A DNA stretch of 11,826 nucleotides from Thermoplasmata archaeon (GCA_003561665.1 PWVY01000260.1:1-11826), one strand, 5' to 3'; counted from the stretch's first letter, positions 1 through 5,984 are shown. Translations and numbers: made by a program. The notes: generated from the sequence alone by a model not told the origin.

Positions 1-70
1 TAGCAGCCACACTTATTCCGATAAACACCCTCTTGCTCCCCATATGCTCCACGTTATTAACTAACCAAGT

Positions 71-106
71 CAATAATAAAAAAGTAACCACCACCAAATT
101 TAAGGG
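71..106 (+). promoter_or_regulatory. Possible promoter region of the UPF0201 gene
   Basis: An A/T-only run near 72-83 and a second A/T block near 97-103 lie 20 to 54 bases before the ATG at 126. The first would place a transcript start near 105, just ahead of the GGAG at 111-114; the second would give a nearly leaderless message. The whole left end is AT-rich, so a TATA call here is weak. Bases 1-70 hold nothing else that I can recognise. Confidence 0.3.
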
Positions 107-125
107 AAAAGGAGAACCACGCAAC

Positions 126-494
126 ATGGAAATACAAGCCAAGTTAAAACACACAGAGGACCCTGAGAAACTCAAGGAATACATAGAAAACACCATCCCA
201 GGATCAAAGGTAAAAAAGAAATCTAAAATGGAGTTAAAAGGCAAATCAGACTTCAAGGAATTCTGGAAAACCATAGAAAAAAGAGGATCAGGAGAAATCT
301 TCCTAGAAGAAATGAAAAAAAGAAAGAAAGGAAACAAAACACAACTACACCTGAGCAAAATAGCCATGTCAAAAGGCAAAGCAGAGATATACTCAGGATC
401 GGCAATAGGAAAAGTAACACTATCAATCCCATGGGAAAAAATCGAAGAAACCGCATCAAACAAACAAACTGAACAACAACAGGAACAATCATAA
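126..494 (+). CDS. UPF0201-type putative RNA-binding protein
   Basis: Encodes 122 residues that I read as an archaeal UPF0201-type protein (small, RNA-binding-like, no settled function). The family pattern is visible: a start of the form MEIQAKLKHTEDPEK, helix, LKGKS near 37-41, then LSKIAMSKGKAEI (76-88) and a GSAIGKVTLSI strand (91-101), matching the usual 'NKqaA..Gk' and 'lG.i.v' endings. The last 15 residues are Gln/Glu-rich and probably disordered. I chose the ATG at 126 because the family begins there; an in-frame ATG at 33 would add 31 unrelated residues. GGAG at 111-114 is a possible ribosome site, 11 bases away. The gene is unusual in composition: Lys codons are mostly AAA, Ile ATA/ATC, Gly GGA, and GC is near 37%, far below the rest of the window. 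The next + gene starts 36 bases later. Family assignment is from memory of conserved motifs, without an alignment. Confidence 0.72.
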   Translation: MEIQAKLKHTEDPEKLKEYIENTIPGSKVKKKSKMELKGKSDFKEFWKTIEKRGSGEIFLEEMKKRKKGNKTQLHLSKIAMSKGKAEIYSGSAIGKVTLSIPWEKIEETASNKQTEQQQEQS

Positions 495-530
495 ATAAAG
501 AAATAAATAGGGGAAAAGGGTAATGTAGCC

Positions 531-761
531 ATGAACACATACAAAGTAGTTCTAATAATCTGCATAGCACTAGCGACAGCAACAGCCACAATCAACGTCA
601 CCACCCGCCCCCACTCCACCTCCAAAAGCAAACCCACACCCCCCACAACCGAAGCACACGCGACCACCACCCCCACGAAAACGAACAAACCCATCAAGGA
701 CGTAGCCACGCCTGGAAGAACCCAAAACCAAGGCCCCATCCACACCGACCCCGCAACCTGA
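531..761 (+). CDS. Small Thr/Pro-rich exported protein
   Basis: A 76-residue product of unknown function. Residues 1-20 (MNTYKVVLIICIALATATAT) look like a signal peptide: one Lys, a hydrophobic core, small residues at the end. The rest is almost only Thr, Pro, Ser, Lys and Ala, a typical glycosylated stalk or linker composition, with no domain. It starts 36 bases after the UPF0201 stop in the same orientation, so co-transcription is possible. An A/T-rich stretch at 490-510 could instead carry its own promoter. The base composition changes inside this gene: the signal-peptide part is AT-rich, while from about 600 the sequence becomes very C-rich. The frame may be broken, because a second frame (positions ≡ 2 mod 3) is open to the TGA at 860-862 and has strong C/G third positions after about 755. 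The protein as given may therefore be truncated by a frameshift. Confidence 0.45.
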   Translation: MNTYKVVLIICIALATATATINVTTRPHSTSKSKPTPPTTEAHATTTPTKTNKPIKDVATPGRTQNQGPIHTDPAT

Positions 762-1066
762 TCAAGTCCAAAACCAAGCGCGACGACGAGGCCAGCGACG
801 AGCACAAGAAGACCCCCCGCCACGGAAAGGATGGCGAGAACCCTCAAATGCGTCGCCGGTGAGACCCCCTCCCCCGGTACCCTCGCGGCCCCACTGTTCG
901 ACATGATCGCTCAACCCAACGACCCGCCCCCGTGGCCATGAACGTGCCGGTTCCATCCGCCAAGCCGAACACCGGCCTTCAGGGCGGATCACATCGACCC
1001 GTCCAAAGAGACCAACGGCGCTCGCGAGGGGCCATCGCCTCTCCACTCGGCTGCCGCCGCGCACCC
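762..1066. other. 305-base region without an intact gene
   Basis: No complete gene is seen between the small exported-protein gene and the 3' end of citrate synthase. Two stretches look coding-like by codon bias but have no start of their own. One is 755-862 on + (charged, ending in MRRR before TGA at 860-862). The other is around 985-1066 on + (a frame reading HIDPSKETNGARE). They may be fragments of a decayed gene or a frameshifted tail of the preceding one. No clear terminator, promoter or RNA gene was found here. Confidence 0.4.
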
Positions 1067-2188
1067 TCACCGGTCGCTGAGATCTTCCCACGTGAGGTCC
1101 GTTTCGCCCACGTACTCGGCGCGGGGACGGATGAGCTTGTTCCCATCGTATTGCTCGGCGACATGAGCGATCCATCCCGCCACGCGGCTTATCGCGAAGA
1201 TGGGCGTGTAGTATGCCTTGTCGATGCCCAATCCTCGATACGTGGAGGCGCTGTAGAGGTCCACGTTCGGGTGCAGGCCTTTCTCTTCCAGCATGAAGTC
1301 TTGGATCGCTGCAGTGTGCTCGTACCAGTGCGGTTCGCCGATCTGGTCACAAAGCTTCTGGCTCCACTGCTTTAGATGAACCGCACGCGGGTCCATGGTC
1401 CGGTAGACGCGGTGACCGAACCCAGGGATCTTCTCACCATCTTCGAGGAGGCCTTTCGCGTGGTCGACAGGGTCCTCTCCGGATGCATCGAGCGCCTCAA
1501 GCATCTTCATGACGTTCGTGTTCGCTCCTCCATGAAGGCCCCCTTTGAGCGTGCCGATGGCGCTCGTGACGGCGCTGTACGTGTCCGAGAGTGTGCTTGC
1601 TGTGACGCGCGCGCTGAAGGTGGATGCGTTGAATCCGTGGTCTGCATGAAGCACGAGGGCTTGCGTCATCGCGTCGTGGGCTTCTTCGGTCGGTCGTTCA
1701 CCGGTGAGCATGTGAGCGAAGGCTCCAGCGTGGTCGAGGTCCTCGTCGGGCTCGACGGGATCTTTGCCTTGTTGCGCTCGTTGGTGGGCGGCCGTGATGG
1801 TGGGCATCTTGGCGAGGATGTCCGTTCCGGCTTGCAAGGCTCCTTGTGGGGTTGGAGCAGGGTCGGGGGAGTACGCTGCCAGGGCGCTGACGGCGGTCCG
1901 TAGCGCGGCCATGGGGTGCGCTTCGACGAGGGGGCCTGTGACGAGGTTCATGATCTCGCTGGGCAGGCTGCGCTTTTCTTGGATCTGCTGCTGAAACGCC
2001 TGGAGTTCTTTCTGTGTGGGGAGTTCTCCATTCCAGAGGAGGTAGGCGGTTTCTTCGAACGTGGCGTTGGGGGCAAGGTCGTCGATGTCGTACCCTTGGT
2101 AGATGAGTCGGCCTTCCTCACCGAAGACCTTGGAGATCTTGGATTGGGCTACGACGACGCCGGCAAGTCCTTCCTTTAGTTGGGCCAT
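1067..2188 (-). CDS. Citrate synthase
   Basis: Condenses oxaloacetate and acetyl-CoA to citrate, the entry step of the citric acid cycle; cytosolic. The 373-residue length fits the short archaeal/bacterial type. The catalytic triad is present: His219 in KGGLHGGAN, His259 in GFGHRVY, Asp310 in NVDLYSA. Oxaloacetate-binding residues also fit: His184 in HADHGFNAST, Arg260, Arg335 in SRVAGW and Arg354 in LIRPRAEY. The ATG at 2186-2188 is preceded by GAGGTG five bases upstream (2194-2199 on +), a good ribosome site. The C-terminal 'GETDLTWEDLSDR' is an ordinary end. Close relatives include 2-methylcitrate synthases, which these motifs do not exclude; the lack of prp-type neighbours favours citrate synthase. 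It sits alone, downstream of and co-oriented with the protease gene, with 98 bases between. Confidence 0.93.
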   Translation of the reverse strand: MAQLKEGLAGVVVAQSKISKVFGEEGRLIYQGYDIDDLAPNATFEETAYLLWNGELPTQKELQAFQQQIQEKRSLPSEIMNLVTGPLVEAHPMAALRTAVSALAAYSPDPAPTPQGALQAGTDILAKMPTITAAHQRAQQGKDPVEPDEDLDHAGAFAHMLTGERPTEEAHDAMTQALVLHADHGFNASTFSARVTASTLSDTYSAVTSAIGTLKGGLHGGANTNVMKMLEALDASGEDPVDHAKGLLEDGEKIPGFGHRVYRTMDPRAVHLKQWSQKLCDQIGEPHWYEHTAAIQDFMLEEKGLHPNVDLYSASTYRGLGIDKAYYTPIFAISRVAGWIAHVAEQYDGNKLIRPRAEYVGETDLTWEDLSDR

Positions 2189-2199
2189 CCGTGCACCTC

Positions 2200-2240
2200 A
2201 GTAGTGAGTGCCATACGGGGGTCCTTGTTTAAGGTATCCC
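2200..2240 (-). promoter_or_regulatory. Probable citrate synthase promoter
   Basis: On the - strand the sequence ATACCTTAAACAAGG (2224-2238) contains a TATA-like CTTAAACA about 45 bases before the ATG. A start some 25 bases downstream would give a leader of about 20 bases that carries the GAGGTG ribosome site. The match to the archaeal TATA consensus is only partial. A small perfect inverted repeat, GGACG-GGT-CGTCC at 2244-2256, lies just behind it and may belong to the end of the protease transcript. Confidence 0.35.
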
Positions 2241-2286
2241 GCCGGACGGGTCGTCCCTGGGGAGGGTTGGCTTGGTAGGGTTTACC

Positions 2287-3063
2287 TCACGGAGGGTCCT
2301 TGGGTGATCGTTTCGGGTAGAGGAGCGCGATGAGGAGAGCAATGAGGAGGGCTCCGATGGGGAGGGGGGTTTCGTCGGGGTCGTCCTCGGTGAGCTGTTC
2401 GAGGTCTTCGTCGAAGGGGTCTGGGGCGGTGGTTGTTTCCTCGGTGGTGGAGGGTTGGGTTTCGTCGACGGCGGTGAAGTTCGCCCAGCTGGTGCTTTGG
2501 CCTCCAGGCCCTGAGGCGTGTACGCGGATGGTGTGCTCGCCTTCAGGCAAGTCAAGGCGGAGCTGGTTTTCGGTCGTGTTGGCGTCTTCGATGCCGTTGA
2601 GGAACACGGTGAAGCGATCGAGGCTGCCCTCGATGGTCCAGCTGGCAAGGAGGGTGCCTGCCTCGACTTGGTCGCCTTCTTGAGGGTTGGTGAGCGTGAT
2701 GTTCGGTGGGGGGCCGGGTGGGGGTTGAACGTTCACGTGGAGGGTGTTTGTGTCGGTGAGCCCGTTTTGATCGGTGACGTGCACGGCGATGGTGCGCGTT
2801 CCAGGCTCGTCGAACGTGAGGGTAAGCGTGGCTTCGTTCGTGGAGCGGTCTTCGTTGAATCCGTGGTCTTCGTCGTGGTCGAGATCCCATCGGTAGGTCT
2901 GGATGTTGCCGGTGGAGGCGTCAGCGGAGAGGGTGGCGGGTTCGGTTGCGCGGGGCGGGTCGGGGTGGATGTCGAGTCGGGCGGTGGGGGGGTCTGGTTC
3001 TTCTTCGGGCTCGGGTTCGTGGATGGTGATGGTGTCGTGGAAGGGGTGGGGGTCGGGGGTGCC
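2287..3063 (-). CDS. C-terminal part of the S8 protease gene after the in-frame TAG (PKD, Ig-like, membrane anchor)
   Basis: I translated this by hand in the frame of the protease; it stays open for 258 codons after the TAG and ends in TGA at 2287-2289. Numbering on from the protease (TAG = 476): 477-495 finish PKD domain 1 (strand HDTITIHEP); a Pro/Glu linker follows; PKD domain 2 spans about 500-588 (LSADAS, YRWDLDHD, GTRTIAVHVTDQNG); an Ig-like or similar β-domain spans 596-675 (NITLTNPQEGDQVEAG). Next come a Thr/Asp/Glu-rich linker (676-708) and a membrane segment PLPIGALLIALLIALLY (709-725) with a KR-containing cytoplasmic tail. There is no convincing start codon of its own: the first GTG, at 2784, lies in the middle of PKD2. 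It is therefore either the tail of a read-through or recoded protein, or a dead remnant left by a nonsense change or sequence error. With the tail, the protease would be anchored in the membrane facing out. Confidence 0.75.
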   Translation of the reverse strand, partial: GTPDPHPFHDTITIHEPEPEEEPDPPTARLDIHPDPPRATEPATLSADASTGNIQTYRWDLDHDEDHGFNEDRSTNEATLTLTFDEPGTRTIAVHVTDQNGLTDTNTLHVNVQPPPGPPPNITLTNPQEGDQVEAGTLLASWTIEGSLDRFTVFLNGIEDANTTENQLRLDLPEGEHTIRVHASGPGGQSTSWANFTAVDETQPSTTEETTTAPDPFDEDLEQLTEDDPDETPLPIGALLIALLIALLYPKRSPKDPP

Positions 3064-3066
3064 CTA
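3064..3066 (-). other. In-frame TAG (amber) codon inside the protease gene
   Basis: The codon order on the - strand is ATC GAC GAA TAG GGC ACC: the TAG sits in the D-x-x-G turn before the last strand of PKD domain 1. The aligned position in PKD domain 2 (VTDQNG) is Asn. Single-base neighbours of TAG include GAG, AAG and CAG, all common in such turns. The frame on both sides is uninterrupted (475 codons before, 258 after). Confidence 0.9.
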
Positions 3067-4491
3067 TTCGTCGATGGCGGTGAGGGTCACATCGTAGGTG
3101 CCGGGTTCGTGGTACATGCGGTCGATGCGGGGGTTGGTGGTTTCGATGGTTTCGTCTTCGTTGTGGAAGGTCCAGATGTATTTGCTGATGGGGCCGCCGT
3201 TGGGGTCGGTGCTGGCGGATCCGTCGAACGTGACGGTTTCGCCGGCTGTGGGTTCGAAGGGGAAGTATGTGAATTCGCTGATGGGGGGTTGGTTGACGGC
3301 TTCGACGATGGCTTTGTAGGCGTGGATGTATCCGTAGCCGGCGTCTTTGTTCCAGTCGTCGGTTCCGATGGGTTCGGCGGTGGTGGTGATGAGGTTTTTG
3401 AGCGTTTTGGGGGTGAGGCGTTCGCCGGAGGGGTGTTCCTGGTCGGCTTGGAGGAGGATGGCGGCGAGCCCGCTGACGTGTGGGGTGGCCATGCTGGTGC
3501 CGCTTTTGGTGCAGGCGCCGTTGGCGGATCCGAATTGGCCGTGGCAGGCGGCGGTGATGTTGGCGCCGGGGGCGACGATGTCGGGTTTGCGTCGGGGGTC
3601 GTCGGCGTCGTCGCCGGGGTTGGGGCCTCGGCTGGAGAAGGGGGCGACGTGGTCTTGGGCGCGTTGTTCGCTTCCGCGGTCGTCGACGGCGCCCACGGTG
3701 AGGGCTTCGAGCGCGGCGCCGGGGGATACGATGGTGTCTTCGTCGTCGTTGTTGCCGGGGCAGGACCAGTTGATGCTGGAGCCGCCGGGTCCGCAGTTGC
3801 CGGCGGCGGCGACGACGAGGATGCCTTCCTCGGTTGCGCGCTTGACGGCGTTCATGGCTTCGTTGTATTCTTTCGTGTTGTGGGGGCTGGCGGATCCGAA
3901 CGAGAGGCTTATGATGTCGACGCTTACGCCGGTTTCTTCCGGTGTGCAGGCGGCTTCGCCGTTGTTGTAGCGGATCACCCAGTCGATGCCTTTCGTGATG
4001 CCATCGAGGCTGATGCCGCCAACGCTGTTGGCGATCTTCACGTCGATGAGGCTTGCTCCGGGAGCGACGCCGCGGAAGACGTCTCCTCCGCCTTCCCCAA
4101 GCGCGATGCTGGCCACGTGCGTTCCGTGCCCGTCGTTGTCCCTGGGGTTCAAGCATCCGGGACCGTTGGGGTTCTCGTCTTGCATGCAGTCCTCGCTAAA
4201 GCAGGGGCTTTGGACTTGCGCGCCGGCGACGAACGCGTTGGGTGCGAAGGTGGGGTGCTCGGTGTCCACGCCGGTGTCGAGGATCGCGATGCCAACGCCG
4301 GTGCCGTCATACGCGTTGGGGCCTCCGGTGGTGTGGCTGGAGAAGGATTGGACCGAGTCGCCGTAGGTGGTTCCTACGACGCGGATGGCCTTCGTGGAGG
4401 TATCCAGCGCGCTAGCAAGGGGCACCGTGGTGATCAGGGCCATCGCTGCAAGCAGGGCGATGGCTATGATGGTGGCGCGGGCGCTGGGCAT
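3064..4491 (-). CDS. Secreted subtilisin-like (S8) serine protease, N-terminal part up to in-frame TAG
   Basis: An exported endopeptidase. Residues 1-28 form a signal peptide (hydrophobic 8-26, ending LASA). The S8 catalytic set is complete: Asp72 in ILDTGVD, His122 in DGHGTHVAS, oxyanion Asn232 in VAAAGN, Ser333 in GTSMATPHVSG. Eight cysteines (97, 102, 113, 182, 233, 244, 316, 327) suggest disulfides, consistent with an extracytoplasmic enzyme. A PKD domain begins about residue 402 (PPISEFTYFP, FDGSASTDPNG, YDVTLTAIDE). The frame then meets TAG at 3064-3066, before the last PKD strand. Only about 40 residues separate the signal peptide from the catalytic Asp, too few for an I9 inhibitor prodomain. 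The start ATG lies 38 bases after the UPF0146 stop, so the two are probably co-transcribed; no strong ribosome site is seen. The sequence after the stop is a direct continuation and is described as its own entry. Confidence 0.9.
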   Translation of the reverse strand: MPSARATIIAIALLAAMALITTVPLASALDTSTKAIRVVGTTYGDSVQSFSSHTTGGPNAYDGTGVGIAILDTGVDTEHPTFAPNAFVAGAQVQSPCFSEDCMQDENPNGPGCLNPRDNDGHGTHVASIALGEGGGDVFRGVAPGASLIDVKIANSVGGISLDGITKGIDWVIRYNNGEAACTPEETGVSVDIISLSFGSASPHNTKEYNEAMNAVKRATEEGILVVAAAGNCGPGGSSINWSCPGNNDDEDTIVSPGAALEALTVGAVDDRGSEQRAQDHVAPFSSRGPNPGDDADDPRRKPDIVAPGANITAACHGQFGSANGACTKSGTSMATPHVSGLAAILLQADQEHPSGERLTPKTLKNLITTTAEPIGTDDWNKDAGYGYIHAYKAIVEAVNQPPISEFTYFPFEPTAGETVTFDGSASTDPNGGPISKYIWTFHNEDETIETTNPRIDRMYHEPGTYDVTLTAIDE

Positions 4492-4529
4492 CCACTCGCG
4501 TGTCCGTTAGGGGGGTCTTGAAGGTTCGT

Positions 4530-4973
4530 TCACGACTGTTCCCCAGTGACACGTTCGAACGGATCGTGCACGCGCCATGCGTGCCCCTTGTGACGAAGGA
4601 GGATGTGGTCCCCGAGGATGGGAGCGATGTGGGCCCATTCGTCTTTGACGACGTGAAGGGCGAGAGGGGCTTCCACGTGTTTTGCAAGCCGTGCAAGGGG
4701 GGGTTGGAGTTCGCTTGGGCATCGGACAGCGTAGAGCAGGTGCGCGTTCTCGTACAAGGGACGGTGGGGGTCCCAAACATCGTCGATGGCCGTCTCGACG
4801 CTGTCGGGTGCGCCTTGGAGGGCTTGTTGGTTCACGTCCACGGCGCGAAGGGCAAGATCGTCACGTTGCCGGTGGATCGCGTTGAGCGCGTCGAAACGCT
4901 TCCCGACGCCGATCTCCACGATGAGGGCGCCCGGGGACGCATGCTCGACCAAGCGTGGGGGAAGCACGAACAT
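4530..4973 (-). CDS. UPF0146 family protein (SAM-fold-like)
   Basis: A 147-residue archaeal protein of unknown function with a Rossmann-like, methyltransferase-type start. Visible family marks are IVEIGVGKRFDALNAI (18-33, the glycine loop of motif I), RAVDVN (43-48, acidic end of strand 2), DDVWDP (64-69), YENAHLLYAVRCPSELQPPL (74-93) and the closing KDEW region near 110. The UPF0146 pattern 'DDvfdP..lYega.liYsirPP.El' is well matched, although the usual second Pro is replaced (RCPSEL). It is shorter than full SAM methyltransferases and lacks an obvious catalytic part, as is usual for the family. The ATG at 4971-4973 has GGAAGG (4981-4986 on +) seven bases upstream. It precedes the protease gene by 38 bases and is divergent from the acetyltransferase gene, only 29 bases away. 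Confidence 0.82.
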   Translation of the reverse strand: MFVLPPRLVEHASPGALIVEIGVGKRFDALNAIHRQRDDLALRAVDVNQQALQGAPDSVETAIDDVWDPHRPLYENAHLLYAVRCPSELQPPLARLAKHVEAPLALHVVKDEWAHIAPILGDHILLRHKGHAWRVHDPFERVTGEQS

Positions 4974-5002
4974 CCATATCCTTCCAGCACGCTTGAATCG
5001 TT
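4974..5002 (+). promoter_or_regulatory. 29-base divergent start region, possible TATA for the acetyltransferase gene
   Basis: Only 29 bases separate two divergent genes. CCATATCC (4974-4981, + strand) has an AT core about 25 bases before the GTG at 5003, which fits a leaderless archaeal message. No ribosome site is seen before that GTG. The same bases, read on -, overlap the GGAAGG ribosome site of UPF0146, so the promoter of UPF0146 would have to lie inside the acetyltransferase gene. Confidence 0.33.
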
Positions 5003-5449
5003 GTGCTGCCTCCCGTCCAGTACCGCCCGTTCGCCCAGGAGGACCTGCATGAGGTCCTCCATTTGGCCAACGACGCGTTGGACGAGGACTACGATGGCGG
5101 CCTCTTCCTCCACTTTGCTCGCATGTACCCTCGTGGGTTCATCGTCGCTGAGGCTGGAGGAAGCATCGCGGGGTTCGTCATGGGCACCGTGGAGCGTGCC
5201 TACGAGGCGCGGATCCTGGCCCTCGCTGTGGAACCGAACTTCCGCCGCAACGGCATCGGGTCAGCGCTGACACGGCGCTTCATCGAGAACTTCCGAGACT
5301 TCGGGGTCCAGCGCGTCACGTTGGAGGTCCGCGTAACGAACGAGGGCGCGATCCGCATGTACCGCTCGTTAGGCTTCGAGGTGCGTGATGTGATCGAAGC
5401 GTACTACGGCGATAACGAGGATGCATACGTCATGAAACGGCCTGTTTGA
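5003..5449 (+). CDS. RimI/Naa10-type N-terminal (alpha-amino) acetyltransferase, GNAT fold
   Basis: Transfers acetyl from acetyl-CoA, most likely to protein N-termini, in the cytosol. The 148 residues form one GNAT domain. Strand 4 and the acetyl-CoA loop read LALAVEPNFRRNGIGSAL (72-89), with the R/Q-x-x-G-x-G signature as RRNGIG at 81-86. LEVRVTNEGAIRMYRSLGFE (107-126) is the RimI motif B. YYGDNEDAYVM (134-144) matches the 'YY..gEDAyvM' end typical of archaeal Ard1/Naa10-like enzymes. I start at GTG 5003 because QYRPFAQEDLHEV is the normal β1-helix opening of the fold; no better start is in frame. No Shine-Dalgarno sequence is seen, suggesting a leaderless message. It converges with the UPF0058 gene over a 64-base gap. 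The exact substrate cannot be told from sequence. Confidence 0.9.
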   Translation: MLPPVQYRPFAQEDLHEVLHLANDALDEDYDGGLFLHFARMYPRGFIVAEAGGSIAGFVMGTVERAYEARILALAVEPNFRRNGIGSALTRRFIENFRDFGVQRVTLEVRVTNEGAIRMYRSLGFEVRDVIEAYYGDNEDAYVMKRPV

Positions 5450-5466
5450 AAGAGAAGAAAACGAGA
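5447..5466 (-). terminator. Possible T-rich terminator of the UPF0058 gene
   Basis: On the - strand, 48-67 bases after the UPF0058 stop, the sequence is pyrimidine-rich with short T runs (CTCGTTTTCTTCTCTTTC). Archaeal termination often uses such U-rich stretches. It overlaps the stop codon of the convergent acetyltransferase gene. The rest of the convergent gap (5450-5513) shows only GC-rich sequence. Confidence 0.3.
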
Positions 5467-5513
5467 GGCGCGGGCGCGAAACCGCCCGGCTTGGAAGAAG
5501 GACGATGGGAGCG

Positions 5514-5795
5514 TCAGTGGGTTGCTTTCACCCGCTCCTTTTGACCGGCCAGGTCTTCGAAACGAGCCGACACGCGACCCGGGTTCGAGAACTCGTCCGT
5601 GGAGAGCGTTGAGGCGAGCTCTTTCCCAAGGACGAAGATGGCTTCTTTATGGTCAGACTTCGACCGGTGAACATGCGTCGGTTGGACACCGACGCTGTCG
5701 TAGTCTTCGAACCGGACGGAGTCTCCTTCTTCTTCGAAATGGTGCTTGATCTGGCACAGCAAAGTGTGCAGCTGGATCAATTCGTTCTTGTGCAC
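5514..5795 (-). CDS. UPF0058 family protein
   Basis: A 93-residue archaeal protein of unknown function. It matches the UPF0058 pattern closely: MHKNELIQLHTLLCQIKHHFEEE (1-23), then HVHRSKSDHKEAIFVLGKEL (41-60) and STDEFSNPGRVSARFEDLA (65-83). The conserved His residues at 2, 10, 18, 19, 41, 43 and 49 could bind metal, but this is inference. The start is GTG at 5793-5795, not ATG: the product must begin with MHKNEL as in the family. A strong GGAGG at 5805-5809 lies nine bases before it; the nearby ATG at 5800-5802 is out of frame. A good TATA element lies farther upstream. It is a single-gene unit, convergent with the acetyltransferase and divergent from the exported-protein gene at 6011. Confidence 0.88.
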   Translation of the reverse strand: MHKNELIQLHTLLCQIKHHFEEEGDSVRFEDYDSVGVQPTHVHRSKSDHKEAIFVLGKELASTLSTDEFSNPGRVSARFEDLAGQKERVKATH

Positions 5796-5825
5796 AGGTC
5801 ATCCCCTCCTGCACGCCCCCGAACA

Positions 5826-5846
5826 ACCACCAGAGATATAAAAGTT
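5826..5846 (-). promoter_or_regulatory. TATA/BRE promoter of the UPF0058 gene
   Basis: Read on -, ACAAACTTTTATATCTC contains the archaeal TATA-like TTTTATAT (5834-5841) with an A-rich BRE-like flank before it. A transcript start about 25 bases downstream (near 5812) would leave a leader of about 16 bases carrying the GGAGG site at 5805-5809. Spacing and sequence agree well. It is the clearest promoter in the window. Confidence 0.6.
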
Positions 5847-5890
5847 TGTCAAGAGAACGTGCGATCCTCGCCGTAGCGGTACAATTACCC

Positions 5891-5947
5891 CCCTCGAATC
5901 GGACCCATGACGTCGAACCGACGAACCCCCGGTCGAAAAAATTCGAA
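5891..5947. repeat. Four TCGAA motifs at about 10/20-base spacing
   Basis: TCGAA occurs at 5894, 5913, 5933 and 5943 (first bases), i.e. spacings of 19, 20 and 10, close to whole helical turns. The last two form an inverted repeat, TCGAA-AAAA-TTCGA (5933-5946). The cluster lies in the 215-base divergent region between the UPF0058 gene and the exported-protein gene, upstream of the TATA-like element of the latter. It could be an operator, but a chance cluster is not excluded. Confidence 0.3.
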
Positions 5948-5969
5948 CCCCCTCACGCCGGGAACCTAC

Positions 5970-5984
5970 GGTCAACTTTATCCC
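5970..5984 (+). promoter_or_regulatory. Possible TATA element of the exported-protein gene
   Basis: GTCAACTTTATCCCC has an AT core (ACTTTAT, 5975-5981) about 33 bases before the ATG at 6011, surrounded by C-rich sequence. A start about 25 bases on would give a leader of only a few bases. An AAGG at 5991-5994 is a weak ribosome-site candidate. The ATG at 5998 is out of frame. Confidence 0.38.

Noticed and set aside
33..125. Upstream ATG at 33 as start of the UPF0201 gene
   Set aside because: The extra 31 residues match no family feature; the family starts at the ATG at 126.
2287..2784. Independent 165-residue gene beginning at GTG 2784
   Set aside because: The start would lie inside PKD domain 2; the frame continues back without a break to the TAG and shares the protease frame, so it is the tail of that gene.
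2921..4156. 411-residue Arg/His/Pro-rich open frame on -
   Set aside because: Low-complexity shadow in another frame of the same GC-rich protease gene.
2518..4521. 667-residue open frame on + opposite the protease
   Set aside because: Composition is almost only Val, Gly, Ala and Asp with no domain; it mirrors the C-ending codons of the protease, whose catalytic motifs are unambiguous.
4500..5270. 256-residue open frame on + spanning UPF0146 and the acetyltransferase
   Set aside because: It crosses two genes with clear family motifs in other frames and has no recognisable motif itself.
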